Shown here piece by piece: positions 1 through 9,600 of a stretch of DNA of 58,474 nucleotides. How positions within the stretch are numbered: the first letter of the stretch is position 1; each line of letters begins with the position of its first letter. The notes under the pieces are model-generated. The model worked only from the letters and a program-made list of their open reading frames with translations. It had not been told where the DNA came from and did not search any database. Origin of the DNA: Bacteroidales bacterium (GTDB taxonomy: Bacteria; Bacteroidota; Bacteroidia; Bacteroidales; PXBB01); contig JAQVVM010000020.1 in NCBI GenBank assembly GCA_028698995.1, positions 1 to 58,474 on the forward strand, read 5' to 3'. The position numbers and the translations under genes are program-made.

Positions 1-247
1 CCAAAATTTTCAGAACAGCTTTAGATTTGGTAAAGAAAATTTCTTTTTCAACATCGTAAACGATAATACTGCCCGTATTATTATCGAAATTATTTAAACT
101 GAAGAGCCTTTGGGCAAAAGCAGAATCAGTCGAGCTAACAGCTATGTTGAACTCTTTGTCGTGTTTAATCAGAAATCCTACTGACCTATTACAAAGAACA
201 CACATACCATCAAAAAAGACAACGATTTTAAATACTTCTGGGTTTAC
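1..247 (-). CDS. DCC-family thiol-disulfide oxidoreductase-like protein (DUF393), partial and without a normal start
   Basis: Reading the minus strand from 247 down to 1 gives an open frame that runs off the window edge. It contains FFDGMCVLCNRSVGFLIKHD, the DGxCxxCN signature of the DCC (DUF393) family, small predicted thiol-disulfide oxidoreductases of poorly known role. The family normally begins a few residues before this motif. Here no ATG, GTG or TTG lies between the in-frame TAA at 248-250 and the motif; ATG codons at 266-268 and 254-256 are in the same frame but are cut off by that TAA. The gene may therefore be a recent pseudogene, start at a rare codon, or hold a sequence error. The C-terminal half lies outside the window. 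Family call is confident from the motif; gene integrity is uncertain. Confidence 0.75.
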
Positions 248-250
248 TTA

Positions 251-474
251 GTACATGACAATTATCATTAAAACCAATACAAAATTCGGTATTTTTAGTT
301 AAGAATCTCAACATACATATAAATAATAAATTTCGAATTCAATATTTTTTTGAACAAAGGCTTTTTGTGATAACAATTTAACCAAATACCACTGCCAGAT
401 TAAAAGCCAATATGTTGATTAGATGTAGTTTTAAAGAACAACCGTTTTATTTATATAAAAAAATGAAAAAAATA
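251..474. other. AT-rich intergenic region
   Basis: Between the DCC-like gene and the rplU promoter I see no reading frame with coding character, no stable hairpin and no RNA gene. It is simply very AT-rich, as are most intergenic stretches here. Confidence 0.5.
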
Positions 475-504
475 TTTGTAATATTAAAATAATATCTATC
501 TTTG
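475..504 (+). promoter_or_regulatory. Bacteroidota-type promoter of rplU-rpmA
   Basis: TTTG at 475-478 and TATCTTTG at 497-504 are separated by 18 bp, matching the -33 TTTG and -7 TAnnTTTG elements recognised by the primary sigma factor of Bacteroidota. The -7 box ends 37 bp before the rplU ATG, a suitable leader length for a ribosomal protein operon. Confidence 0.75.
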
Positions 505-541
505 CACTCCGAAAAAGTTAAAACACATTAAAATATAAAAA

Positions 542-856
542 ATGTACGCAATAGTAGATTTGGCCGGTCAACAGTTTAAAGCAAAGAAAGAAGCATCTTT
601 GTATGTGCACCGTTTGGAAGCAGAAGTTGGCCAAACAGTAGAGTTTGATAAAGTATTGCTCGTTGATAATGACGGCAAAGTTAACGTTGGAACACCATAT
701 GTAAAAGACAGTTTGGTTAAAGCAAAAGTATTGTCACATTTGCGAGGAGACAAAGTTTTTGTTTTCAAGAAAAAAAGAAGAAAAGGTTATCAGAAGATGA
801 ATGGGCACAGACAATATTTAACGCAAATTCAGATAGAAGAAATTGTAACAAAGTAA
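542..856 (+). CDS. rplU: 50S ribosomal protein L21
   Basis: A 104-residue protein beginning [18 protein letters not shown], the conserved L21 opening, and carrying the basic stretch [16 protein letters not shown] near the C-terminus that contacts 23S rRNA in this family. Length is normal for bL21. The ATG at 542 follows an AT-rich leader; Bacteroidota ribosomal genes usually lack a strong Shine-Dalgarno and none is seen. rpmA starts 23 bp downstream, so the two form the usual rplU-rpmA unit under the promoter at 475-504 and end at the terminator at 1217-1253. Confidence 0.98.
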   Translation: MYAIVDLAGQQFKAKKEASLYVHRLEAEVGQTVEFDKVLLVDNDGKVNVGTPYVKDSLVKAKVLSHLRGDKVFVFKKKRRKGYQKMNGHRQYLTQIQIEEIVTK

Positions 857-879
857 GTTGAATTTAAAAATTTATAACA

Positions 880-1197
880 ATGGCACACAAAAAAGGTGTA
901 GGTAGTTCCAAGAACGGCAGAGAATCTCACAGTAAACGTTTAGGCGTAAAAATATTTGGTGGTCAGTTGGCTATGTCCGGCAACATTATCATCAGACAAA
1001 GAGGTACTGTTCATAACCCAGGTCTTAATGTAGGAATGGGTAAAGATCATACTTTATTTGCCCTCAAAGATGGTATTGTTGTTTTTAAGAAAACAAAAAG
1101 CGATAAATCTTATGTTTCGATACTTCCTTTTAATGTTGAAGTTCCTACTGAGGAAGTTAAAAATGTCGAAGTTCCAGTAGAGGAAACTCAGGAATAA
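880..1197 (+). CDS. rpmA: 50S ribosomal protein L27
   Basis: A 105-residue protein starting [20 protein letters not shown], the L27 signature. The N-terminal arm reaches the peptidyl transferase centre. There is no extra N-terminal leader of the Firmicutes type, so no processing is expected. The body is typical to about residue 87, after which there is an acidic C-terminal extension with two similar stretches (VEVPTEEVK and VEVPVEETQ) that makes the protein longer than the usual ~85-90 residues. It is cotranscribed with rplU and followed directly by a rho-independent terminator. Confidence 0.98.
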   Translation: MAHKKGVGSSKNGRESHSKRLGVKIFGGQLAMSGNIIIRQRGTVHNPGLNVGMGKDHTLFALKDGIVVFKKTKSDKSYVSILPFNVEVPTEEVKNVEVPVEETQE

Positions 1198-1216
1198 CAA
1201 AAAATAATAATTTTTT

Positions 1217-1253
1217 AAAAACTCCCGTTGCAAAACTTCGGGAGTTTTTTTTT
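1217..1253 (+). terminator. Rho-independent terminator after rpmA
   Basis: ACTCCCG (1221-1227) pairs with CGGGAGT (1239-1245), extended by A/T pairs, with a loop of about 11 nt and a run of nine T. It closes the rplU-rpmA operon. Confidence 0.88.
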
Positions 1254-1284
1254 ATTAACGAATACTTTTTTTAACAAAATTCAT

Positions 1285-1292
1285 TAGATTTG
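1285..1292 (+). promoter_or_regulatory. -7 box of serS promoter
   Basis: TAGATTTG fits the TAnnTTTG -7 element and ends 17 bp before the serS ATG, so the leader would be very short. Only a T-rich stretch lies at the -33 position. Confidence 0.55.
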
Positions 1293-1309
1293 CACTAAAA
1301 ATTACTTAC

Positions 1310-2578
1310 ATGCTACATATAAACCAAATCAGAGATAATTCGGAACTTATTATTAAATTATTATCTGTAAAAAATTTTGATGCTCAGAATATTGTAAAAG
1401 AAATCCTGTTGCTTGATGAGAAAAAGAGAAGTCAACAAAAACTTTTTGATGATACCCAAGCTGAGTTAAACAGAATTTCTAAGGAAGTTGGTATTCTTTT
1501 TAAATCCGGAAAACAAGATGAAGCTCAGCTATTGAAGGAAAAAACCGTAGAGCTTAAAAACGCTGCTAAAGAAGTTAATGATGTTCTCTCTGAAACAGGA
1601 CAAGCTCTGGAAAAACTGCTTGTTAAATTGCCCAACATTCCGCATTCAAGTGTAAGAGGAGGAAAATCTTCTGAAGATAATGAGATTATTTACTCAGAAG
1701 GAAATTTGGAAATTCCTAAAGGCTTATTGCCGCATTGGGAATTATGCCAGAAGTATGATATTATAGATTTTGAACTGGGTACCAAAATTTCAGGCTCAGG
1801 ATTCCCTGTATATAAGGGAAAGGGTGCCCGTCTGCAAAGAGCCCTCATAGACTTTTTTATTGACAATGCCGTTGAAGCGGGTTACATAGAAATTCAACCA
1901 CCTATTTTTGTCAACAGCGAATCTGCATTTGGTACAGGTCAGCTCCCTGATAAGGATTCTCAGATGTATTATATGTCAATTGATAATCTTTATGCCATAC
2001 CCACAGCTGAAGTTCCGGTTACAAATCTTTACAGGGATTTAATCTTTAATGCTCAAGATTTACCTGTAAAAAATGTGGCTTATACACCTTGCTTCCGCCG
2101 AGAAGCAGGCTCCTATGGTAAAGATGTCAGAGGCCTCAACCGACTTCATCAGTTTGATAAAGTGGAAATAGTTCAGATACAACTACCTGAAAAATCCTAT
2201 GAAACTTTAGAAGAAATGCGAACTTATGTTTGTGGCTTGTTACGTCTCTTAAATCTGCCTTTCAGAGTACTAAAACTTTGTGGCGGCGACATTAGCTTTA
2301 CATCAGCATTGACTTACGATATGGAAGTTTATTCTAAAGGTCAGCAAAGGTGGTTGGAGGTAAGTTCAGTTTCAAATTTTGAGACTTTTCAAGCCAACAG
2401 GATGAAAATTCGATACCGTGCCGAAGCTAATAAAACTCAGACTTTACACACCCTTAATGGCAGTGCTCTGGCTTTACCAAGAATTGTTGCCTCTTTGCTT
2501 GAAAATAATCAGACTCCCGATGGGATAATTGTACCAGAATGTCTGATTCCATATACAAAATTTTCAATCATAAATTAA
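1310..2578 (+). CDS. serS: Seryl-tRNA synthetase
   Basis: A 422-residue class II aminoacyl-tRNA synthetase that charges tRNA-Ser (and tRNA-Sec where present) with serine. Residues 1-110 form the antiparallel coiled-coil tRNA-binding arm. The catalytic core carries motif 2 around PCFRREAGSYGKDVRGLNRLHQF and motif 3 near the end (NGSALALPRIVASLLENNQ). Length and order match SerRS. It has its own -7 box just upstream and lies after the rpmA terminator, so it is probably its own transcription unit, possibly continuing into the next two genes, which follow closely. Confidence 0.97.
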   Translation: MLHINQIRDNSELIIKLLSVKNFDAQNIVKEILLLDEKKRSQQKLFDDTQAELNRISKEVGILFKSGKQDEAQLLKEKTVELKNAAKEVNDVLSETGQALEKLLVKLPNIPHSSVRGGKSSEDNEIIYSEGNLEIPKGLLPHWELCQKYDIIDFELGTKISGSGFPVYKGKGARLQRALIDFFIDNAVEAGYIEIQPPIFVNSESAFGTGQLPDKDSQMYYMSIDNLYAIPTAEVPVTNLYRDLIFNAQDLPVKNVAYTPCFRREAGSYGKDVRGLNRLHQFDKVEIVQIQLPEKSYETLEEMRTYVCGLLRLLNLPFRVLKLCGGDISFTSALTYDMEVYSKGQQRWLEVSSVSNFETFQANRMKIRYRAEANKTQTLHTLNGSALALPRIVASLLENNQTPDGIIVPECLIPYTKFSIIN

Positions 2579-2587
2579 GGATTATAT

Positions 2588-3145
2588 ATGAGATATACTT
2601 TCTTGTCTTTATGGATTTTATTTGTTGCTTTATTAATCTTATTCTCATATTCGTGCAAACCTCATATATATGCTAAAGAAATTGCCTATATTGACAGTTT
2701 GTTGGGCGTTATCGATAGCTCGGAAATTAAATTAAATGAGGTTGACACAGCTGAAATTAGCAGAGATTATATTGTTTATACTGAAAATTTGAGCAAAATT
2801 CGCGATTCGTTTACCGAAAAGGATGAAGAATCATGGACAGTATTTACACATTATGGTCTTATTAGAAAACCTTTAAGGGATTTTTCTAAATTTCATGGTA
2901 TTTATACAGAAGAAATCAGGGTTTCAAGAGAACAACTTACAACCTTAAGACAAAACATCGTTAAAAAGAAGATTGAACATGACCTGATTGTGCAATATAT
3001 TAATGATGAAGTGAGTTTTGTAGAATACATATCTCTTTCTGTTGATAACCTGATTGAGAATACAACTACCTATCATGAACAGTTTAAAGAATTAAACCCC
3101 AAAGTAGAGGAATTAATTAAAAAGAATGAACAAGAGGTATTGTAA
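2588..3145 (+). CDS. Hypothetical membrane-anchored or lipoprotein-like protein
   Basis: A 185-residue protein whose ATG is 9 bp after the serS stop. It opens with a hydrophobic segment (residues 4-22) followed by a cysteine in FSYSCKPH, which could be a lipidation site although the residues before it are not a standard lipobox. The rest is charged and probably helical (a long E/K/N-rich region from residue 90 on), without a known catalytic motif. I do not recognise the family. Position directly before a TPR protein and after serS suggests cotranscription; a shared envelope role with the TPR protein is only inference. Confidence 0.7.
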   Translation: MRYTFLSLWILFVALLILFSYSCKPHIYAKEIAYIDSLLGVIDSSEIKLNEVDTAEISRDYIVYTENLSKIRDSFTEKDEESWTVFTHYGLIRKPLRDFSKFHGIYTEEIRVSREQLTTLRQNIVKKKIEHDLIVQYINDEVSFVEYISLSVDNLIENTTTYHEQFKELNPKVEELIKKNEQEVL

Positions 3146-3194
3146 GAAATTCGCATTTTTTACGTTTATTGGATTACTTATAAATTGTGCATAG
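3126..3194 (+). other. Possible 22-codon leader ORF linking two genes
   Basis: An ATG at 3126, inside the end of the preceding gene in another frame, opens a 22-codon frame (MNKRYCKKFAFFTFIGLLIN then CA) that stops at TAG 3192-3194. That stop shares its last base with the GTG start at 3194 of the TPR gene. It looks like a bridge for translational coupling, or like a short signal-peptide-like product. It is short enough to arise by chance. Confidence 0.3.
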
Positions 3195-5011
3195 TGAAAT
3201 TTTTTTACGTCCTGTTATTCTCCTTATCAATTGTTCTCTGTGCTAATGCACAAAGTACAGATGAACAGTTAGCCGTACAATACTATCAGAATGGTGAGTT
3301 TGACAAAGCGGCAGTACTTTTTGAAAGACTTTACGAAAGTAACCAGAACACTTATTTGTATAATTATTATATCAATTCACTCATTGGAGCAGAGGACTAT
3401 GAAACTGCTGAAACATTTCTTAAAAGGCAGATGCGCAGACAAAGAAATAATGTGCGGTTTAACATTGATCTGGGTTATATTTATAAAAGTCTTGGTGAAA
3501 ATGAGAAGTCTCAAAAAGAATTTGAAACAATTGTCAGGAATTTGACAGCCAATGAAAATGTAATCAGAGAAACTGCCGGTGCCTTCATTGTAAGGAGGGA
3601 ATTGGATTATGCTGTACAATGTTACACACAAGGAAGAACTTTGCTTAGAAATAATTCACTTTTTGGATTTGAGATGGCTTATATTTTTGAACTCAGGAAT
3701 GATTATACCGGGATGGTTAATGAATATCTCAACCTTCTAGAGGAAAACACAAACACCTATCTGGCAACAGTTCAAAACCGATTGCAGACTACTTTGAGTA
3801 ATGACCCTGAAGGATTAAAAAGCGATGCACTAAAAAAAGAATTATTGATTAGAATTCAACGTAATCCTTCAACCATATTTTATTCCGAAATGTTGTTATG
3901 GCATGCTGTTCAGCAAAAGGATTTCGAAACTGCTTTTATCCAGTCGAAAGCAATTGACAGACGAAGCAACGGCAATGGTGAAAGAGTTTTAAATGTGGGT
4001 ATTACAGCGCTCAATAATGCAGCATACACGGAAGCTGCAAAATGTTTTGAATACATTATAGAAAAAGGCGAAAATAATTATTACTATGTTGATGCACGCG
4101 TAAGCCTCCTTCAAACAAGATATGCCCAAATTATAAACTCATATGATTTTACACGTGTCAATCTTTTATCGATAGAAAACCAATACCTTGATCTTATCCG
4201 TGAATATGGTAAAACACAAAGAACATTTCCCTTAATAAAGGATTTGGCCTATATTCAGGCTTTTTATCTCGGGAAGGCCGATACCGCCATAATAATTCTT
4301 AATGAAGTTGCAGAAATGCCCACAATTCCTCAACATCTTGTGGCAGACTTAAAACTTTTACTTGGCGACATTCTTTTGATGAACGGAAATCCCTGGGAAG
4401 CTACACTTATTTATTCGCAGGTTGAAAAGACGTTTAAAAATGCACCCATAGGGCATGATGCCAAGTTCAGAAATGCCAGACTCTCTTTTTACATTAATGA
4501 ATTTGAATGGGCTAAAGCCCAACTGGACATACTGAAAGCATCCACCTCAAAACTTATTGCCAATGATGCGATGGCTTTATCACTTCTCATTTCAGATAAT
4601 GTTGATTATGATAGTTCTTATGTTCCATTAAGTATTTATGCCCGTGCTGATATGCTCAGTTTTCAGAACAAAGATGGAGAGGCCCTTGATTTGCTTGATT
4701 CGCTTGAGCGGGCATTCCCACATCATTTAATTCAGGATAATTTACTGTTTAAGAAGGCACAAATATTTATTAAATCAAAACAGTTTTCCCAAGCAGATAG
4801 TGTCCTAAAGAAAATTACTGATGTTTTCCCTTCCAGCGTTCTTGCCGATAACAGTTTGTTTTTGAGGGCAGAAATGCAGGAGAAAAAGTTTGGGAATATT
4901 GAAAAAGCCAAAGAGCTCTATCAAGAACTGATGCTGAATTATAAAGACAGCGTTTTCATGATTGAATCCCGTAAAAGATTCAGAGCCTTAAGAGGTGATG
5001 GATTGAATTAA
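3194..5011 (+). CDS. Periplasmic TPR-repeat protein
   Basis: A protein of about 605 residues built from tetratricopeptide repeats over most of its length, for example the segments around QYYQNGEFDKAAVLFERLYE and YKSLGENEKSQKEFE, and again at the C-terminus. I chose the GTG at 3194 rather than the TTG at 3185 because it gives a clean signal peptide (MKFFYVLLFSLSIVLCANAQ) and is coupled to the stop of the tiny upstream frame. TPR arrays mediate protein-protein contacts; the export signal places it in the periplasm. No enzymatic domain is seen. Its stop is 12 bp from the convergent gene ending at 5024. Confidence 0.85.
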   Translation: MKFFYVLLFSLSIVLCANAQSTDEQLAVQYYQNGEFDKAAVLFERLYESNQNTYLYNYYINSLIGAEDYETAETFLKRQMRRQRNNVRFNIDLGYIYKSLGENEKSQKEFETIVRNLTANENVIRETAGAFIVRRELDYAVQCYTQGRTLLRNNSLFGFEMAYIFELRNDYTGMVNEYLNLLEENTNTYLATVQNRLQTTLSNDPEGLKSDALKKELLIRIQRNPSTIFYSEMLLWHAVQQKDFETAFIQSKAIDRRSNGNGERVLNVGITALNNAAYTEAAKCFEYIIEKGENNYYYVDARVSLLQTRYAQIINSYDFTRVNLLSIENQYLDLIREYGKTQRTFPLIKDLAYIQAFYLGKADTAIIILNEVAEMPTIPQHLVADLKLLLGDILLMNGNPWEATLIYSQVEKTFKNAPIGHDAKFRNARLSFYINEFEWAKAQLDILKASTSKLIANDAMALSLLISDNVDYDSSYVPLSIYARADMLSFQNKDGEALDLLDSLERAFPHHLIQDNLLFKKAQIFIKSKQFSQADSVLKKITDVFPSSVLADNSLFLRAEMQEKKFGNIEKAKELYQELMLNYKDSVFMIESRKRFRALRGDGLN

Positions 5012-5023
5012 ACAAAAGAACTT

Positions 5024-5470
5024 TTAATCCTCTTCTTCATCCTCATAAAAAGGTTCTGCCCAGCTTATAGAGATGAGCTCATCATCTTCAAAATAAAAAT
5101 CTATACTGAGTTCTTCAAAAGAAATACGTTTTTCACCCCATTCTTCATCTTCTGCTTCATATTCTGTGAAACCGTTAGTTTTCAGAAGGGAGAGTAATTC
5201 TTTTGAGGTTTTGCCAATAATTTTTTCACCGAACAGCTTTAATTCCTCATTGTCTGATTCAACACAGGAAAAATAAGAATAATCGGGGCCTTCAAAAAAG
5301 AAGGTAAAGCCTTTATCCCAAAAACTAACAATTCTTACCTTTTCATCCTCCTCTGTAAGGTCTTCAGTTTCATCAGGTTCACCAAAAAAACTAAGAACTT
5401 CTTCTGCTGTTTCACCAAATAAGAAATCGCCAATGCCTTCGTTAGGCTTAATTTCAAAATAATTTTTCAT
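5024..5470 (-). CDS. Acidic conserved hypothetical protein
   Basis: A 148-residue very acidic cytoplasmic protein. It opens MKNYFEIKPNEGIGDFLFGE, followed by a segment EEVLSFFGEPDE. The pattern 'G-x-G-x-x-x-F-G-x-x-x-E-E-V' followed by 'G-x-P-D' recurs in a BamE-like or immunity-protein-like alpha-beta fold, but this is only a resemblance. The C-terminus is a run of D/E. No signal peptide or catalytic motif is visible. It lies upstream of nothing else on its strand and about 65 bp downstream of def. Confidence 0.7.
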   Translation of the reverse strand: MKNYFEIKPNEGIGDFLFGETAEEVLSFFGEPDETEDLTEEDEKVRIVSFWDKGFTFFFEGPDYSYFSCVESDNEELKLFGEKIIGKTSKELLSLLKTNGFTEYEAEDEEWGEKRISFEELSIDFYFEDDELISISWAEPFYEDEEED

Positions 5471-5534
5471 AGGGTTTTGTTTAAAAATTTTATTGAGGGT
5501 GTAAAAGTATGGAAAAATTATGAACTAAGTAAAT

Positions 5535-6098
5535 TTACTTCTTTATTCTCGTTGTTTTTACCTTATAGGGTGCGTTTACATTCCCTTTCGAAATATTAAT
5601 AAGTTTGTTTTTAATGAGTTGTTTTTTCAGGAAAGTAAGTCTGTCAACAAAGACGATGCCTCGCAGATGATCGTATTCATGTTGGATGATGCGGGCAATA
5701 ATGCCTTCATAAGTTTCCTCATGTTCAACAAAATTCTCATCAAGATAGTTAATGATAATTTTGGGTTTTCTTAGGACTTCTTCTCTCAGATGGGGGAAAC
5801 TAAGGCATCCTTCATTAAAAAGCCATTCTTCTCCACTTTCTTCAATCATTTCGGGATTGATAAATACTTTTTTAAAATCCTTAGCATCAGGGTATTCATC
5901 AGCAAAAGTTGAAGCATCCATGATAAACAAATTAATTGATTTGCCAACCTGAGGTGCAGCCAAGCCAACACCGTCAGCAGCATACATTGTTTCATACATG
6001 TTCTCAATAAACTCTTTCAGGTCTTTTTGTTCGGGGCTGACATCTTCTACTCTTTTTTTCAGGATAGGGTCACCAAATAAGACAATGGGTAATATCAT
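5535..6098 (-). CDS. def: Peptide deformylase
   Basis: Removes the N-formyl group from nascent proteins using a metal ion, normally Fe2+. All three deformylase motifs are present: GVGLAAPQVG (about 43-52), EGCLSFP with the metal-binding Cys at about 98, and QHEYDHLRG with the two ligand histidines at about 140 and 144 and the catalytic Glu between. An upstream GTG at 6101 is in frame, but the ATG at 6098 overlaps the ruvX stop by one base (TGATG), which suggests coupled translation and decides the start. Length (187) is normal. No fmt is present in the window. Confidence 0.96.
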   Translation of the reverse strand: MILPIVLFGDPILKKRVEDVSPEQKDLKEFIENMYETMYAADGVGLAAPQVGKSINLFIMDASTFADEYPDAKDFKKVFINPEMIEESGEEWLFNEGCLSFPHLREEVLRKPKIIINYLDENFVEHEETYEGIIARIIQHEYDHLRGIVFVDRLTFLKKQLIKNKLINISKGNVNAPYKVKTTRIKK

Positions 6099-6529
6099 CA
6101 CAATTGTTTTTTATTAAAGTCAAGCATTTCCATATACGATTGCAGTATAATGACGGCACTGATGGTGTCAACAAGGGCTTTATTCTGTCTGTCTTTCTTT
6201 TTCAGACCGCTATCAATCATAGTCTGAAACGCCATTTTAGATGTAAAACGCTCATCTATTCTTACTATCTCTATCAAGGGAAAGTTTTTTTTAAGGTTTT
6301 TTACAAATGCTTCGGTTATTGCGGCAGATTGAGAGTCTGAATTATCTAGTTGTTTAGGTTTTCCAACAACAATGCAATCAACAATATTTTTTTTTAAATA
6401 ATCAGTCAAATAAGGGAAAATATCCTTGCTGTGAATTGTACCAATAGGACTGGCAATCATACGGAGCATATCGGTAGCTGCAAGACCTACGCGTTTTTGA
6501 CCGTAATCAATAGCCATTATTCTACCCAT
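6098..6529 (-). CDS. ruvX: Putative Holliday junction resolvase / pre-16S rRNA nuclease (YqgF/RuvX)
   Basis: A 143-residue RNase H-fold protein. The N-terminus MGRIMAIDYGQKRVGLAATD holds the first acidic residue of the active site, the segment IDERFTSKMA is the middle motif, and KALVDTISAVIILQSYME holds the last conserved Asp. The family processes the 5' end of 16S rRNA in E. coli and has been linked to junction resolution. It is translationally coupled to def. A TAATTTTG box on the minus strand at 6544-6551 is a likely promoter. Confidence 0.93.
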   Translation of the reverse strand: MGRIMAIDYGQKRVGLAATDMLRMIASPIGTIHSKDIFPYLTDYLKKNIVDCIVVGKPKQLDNSDSQSAAITEAFVKNLKKNFPLIEIVRIDERFTSKMAFQTMIDSGLKKKDRQNKALVDTISAVIILQSYMEMLDFNKKQL

Positions 6530-6543
6530 TTTTGATTTTTTTG

Positions 6544-6551
6544 CAAAATTA
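6544..6551 (-). promoter_or_regulatory. -7 box upstream of ruvX-def
   Basis: Minus-strand TAATTTTG matches TAnnTTTG and lies 15 bp before the ruvX ATG. No clear -33 TTTG. Confidence 0.45.
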
Positions 6552-6642
6552 ATAAAAATGCTGAATAGTTTTACATTATCTATTGATAGTTAATTTTTCT
6601 AAAATCTGAAAAAAATCTTCTTTTTTTTTAACAAAAAATTAT

Positions 6643-6650
6643 TATATTTG
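6643..6650 (+). promoter_or_regulatory. -7 box of the large T9SS protein gene
   Basis: TATATTTG fits TAnnTTTG. Transcription would begin around 6655-6660, downstream of the first in-frame ATG (6652), which supports using the ATG at 6700 as the real start. Confidence 0.55.
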
Positions 6651-6699
6651 TATGTTTTTAGAAAAAATGAATTTATTTATAAACAAATATTTTTATATT

Positions 6700-9600
6700 A
6701 TGAAAAAATGGTTTTTACTCTTTACGGCATTGTCCTTATTTTGGCTCGATGTACAGTCTCAAACAACTGTTACAATTGGTAGTGGTACTTCAACTGGTAG
6801 ATACCCATTAAACGATTATTTCGTTTACTCACGCTCTCAAGCCTTGTATTTATCAACAGAAATAAACATTTCTGCTGGGACAATAAGTGCACTTAAATGG
6901 TACAGAAATGATGCGGGAGCTAATACCAATGCCATAGGCACAACAGAAATTTGGTTAAAAGAGGTATCTCAAACGACTTTAAGTGGTACTGCATGGGATG
7001 ATCCGGGAACTTTAGTTGCAACAATATCAAATATTGACCTTGGTAGTGGAGGTGCATGGCTTGAAGTACCGATTACTGATTTCCTGTATAATGGAGGAGA
7101 TTTATTGGTTTCTGTTCGTACTCAAAATGCACCATACACATCTCCGCATTCGTACTGGAGATATACTTCAAAAACAAACTGCTTTAAAAGTGGTAACAGT
7201 GATTCATCGAATCCACCGACAATGAGTTTAGGCAGTTCAAGGCCGAATATTCAGATTATAATAACAGAAATAGTTCCATCGGTACTTAATCCAACAAATT
7301 TCACAGCTACAGTTGCTAGTTCAACCCAAATAGATTTAGGTTGGAACCTCAATGATAATAATGATGAAGTGATGGTAGCATGGAACTCAACAAATACATT
7401 CGGAGTTCCTGTTGATGGCACCGATTATAATATTGATGAAGATATAGATGGTAATGGCGTTGTCCTTTATGTAGGCAATGCAACATCTTTTGAACACACT
7501 GGCTTAAATACTAATACCCAGTATTTTTATAAAGCATGGTCGAAAAATGGCAGTAGTGAATATTCACTCGGTACCTCTGCCGGTGCCACAACACCTAATG
7601 TTGCTGCTATTCCTTACAGTGAAGGTTTTGCAACAACAAGCACCCCCACGGATTATAGTATTACCGGATGGACTATAGGTTCTGCAAGAGGCGTTACCGG
7701 TAATCCCGGCAATAACATCTATAAAAATTTTTATAATTACTCAACTACAGGTGAATTTACAACTATTGCCATCGGTCCTGTATCAACCGGTATGAAACTG
7801 TTTTTTGATTACAAACATTCCAATTATGCCTCCCCATATGCTTCACCGGGTGTTGGTTCAGGGAGCTTTAATGTCCAGATTTCAACAAATTATGGAGCTT
7901 CTTACAGCACCATTGCAACAGTTAACAATGATGCATCAGATGCATGGCGCACATTGGAATATGATTTAAGTGCTTACAATGGTCAAGATGTAAAAATTAA
8001 ATTTGCAGGTACATGGATATCTGGCGATTACGACCTTGCATTTGATAATATTCAGGTTTACCAACCAGCTAATATGTCATTTGTTTCAGCTACCACAACA
8101 CAAACAAATACAAATACCATCATGTCAGGCTCTACAAACAACTTGATAATTGGTATTGAAGTAGTTACAACCGGAAACCTTAACCCGATTACGGCCTCTT
8201 CATTTACTTTTAACACCAATGGTACAACAGATGCCGGTGATATTCAAGCAGCCAAGCTATGGTCGTCTGGTCTTTCAAATAATTTTGCATCAGCTGTACA
8301 AATTGGAGATGCTTCCATTACCCCTGATGGTGCATTTATTATTAATTCAGGTGCAGGTCTGCCTGTTACTTTGAGCCAGGGTGCCAATTATTTTTGGCTA
8401 ACTTATGATTTAGATGTAGCAGCCACACCCTTTAATGTTGTTGATGCTGAATGTAATTCAGTAACTGTTGCTGCAAATCCTCAAACTCCTTTAGTACAAG
8501 CACCAGCTGGAAATAGGATTATTAAATCACCATTGTCGGGTGTTTATACTATTGACAACACCAGCCCAACTGCAGGTACAAATTATAACAATTTTACTGA
8601 TGCTATTAATGATTTAAATTTGCTGGGTATTAATGGAATTGTTACGTTTAATGTAATTGCTGGTCAAACCTTCATAGAGGATTGTCCTGTTTTGACAGCA
8701 ACAGGTACTTCTTCCAATACTATAACCTTTCAAAAGTCCGGTATTGGAGCCAATCCTGTTATTAAACCTACAGGTGGCACAGGTACTACAGATGCCGGTA
8801 TGACCATCAATGGTGGAGATTACATTACTTTTAACGGTATAGATATTTCTATTAATTCAGGATCTGCTGTTGAATTTGGTTATTATGTGCGCAATGTTAG
8901 TTCTACAAATGGTGCACAATATAATACAATTAAAAATTGTAATATCACTTTAGACAAATCAAATACATCATCTAAAGGGATTTATCAGTATGTTGCTGTA
9001 TCTCCTTCAGATGCTAACGGTGCTAATTCTTACAATACTTTTCAAAACCTTACTGTAAATAACTCTTATAGCGGTATTTATATCAGCGGGAATTCTAGTT
9101 ATTATGATTTTAATACAGTGGTTACTGACAATACTTTAGAGAACCTTGGCATTTCTACTTCTATAGTTTATGGAGCTTATTTTTACTATCAGAGTGATCT
9201 GACGTTTTCAGATAATATTATAGATGCAGGTTCTGCAACTACCATAAATGGCGTATATGTCAATTATTGTTACGGGAATAATAACCTTATTACAGGTAAT
9301 GTCATTAGAAATCTTACTGGAACAAGTACTTCATCAACTATGTACGGGATTTATTTATATCCAGGCTCCTCTGCCACTACACAGGTGTCTGATAATCTCA
9401 TTTACAGTTTAAACCACAAATATAACGTTTATGGATTGTATATAGGTCAGGGCCTACTTAACAATGTTTACAACAATACAATTTATGATATCCATTATTC
9501 AGGATCATCTTCCTATATTGCTTATGGTTTGAGTTCTAGCGCAGGTACTACCAATAATATATACAACAACTATATTTATGATATTAAAGCGCCTGCTTCA

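Noticed and set aside
6652..6699. Upstream start of the large T9SS protein at 6652
   Set aside because: It lies immediately after the -7 box, before the expected transcript start, and would put 16 residues ahead of a good signal peptide.
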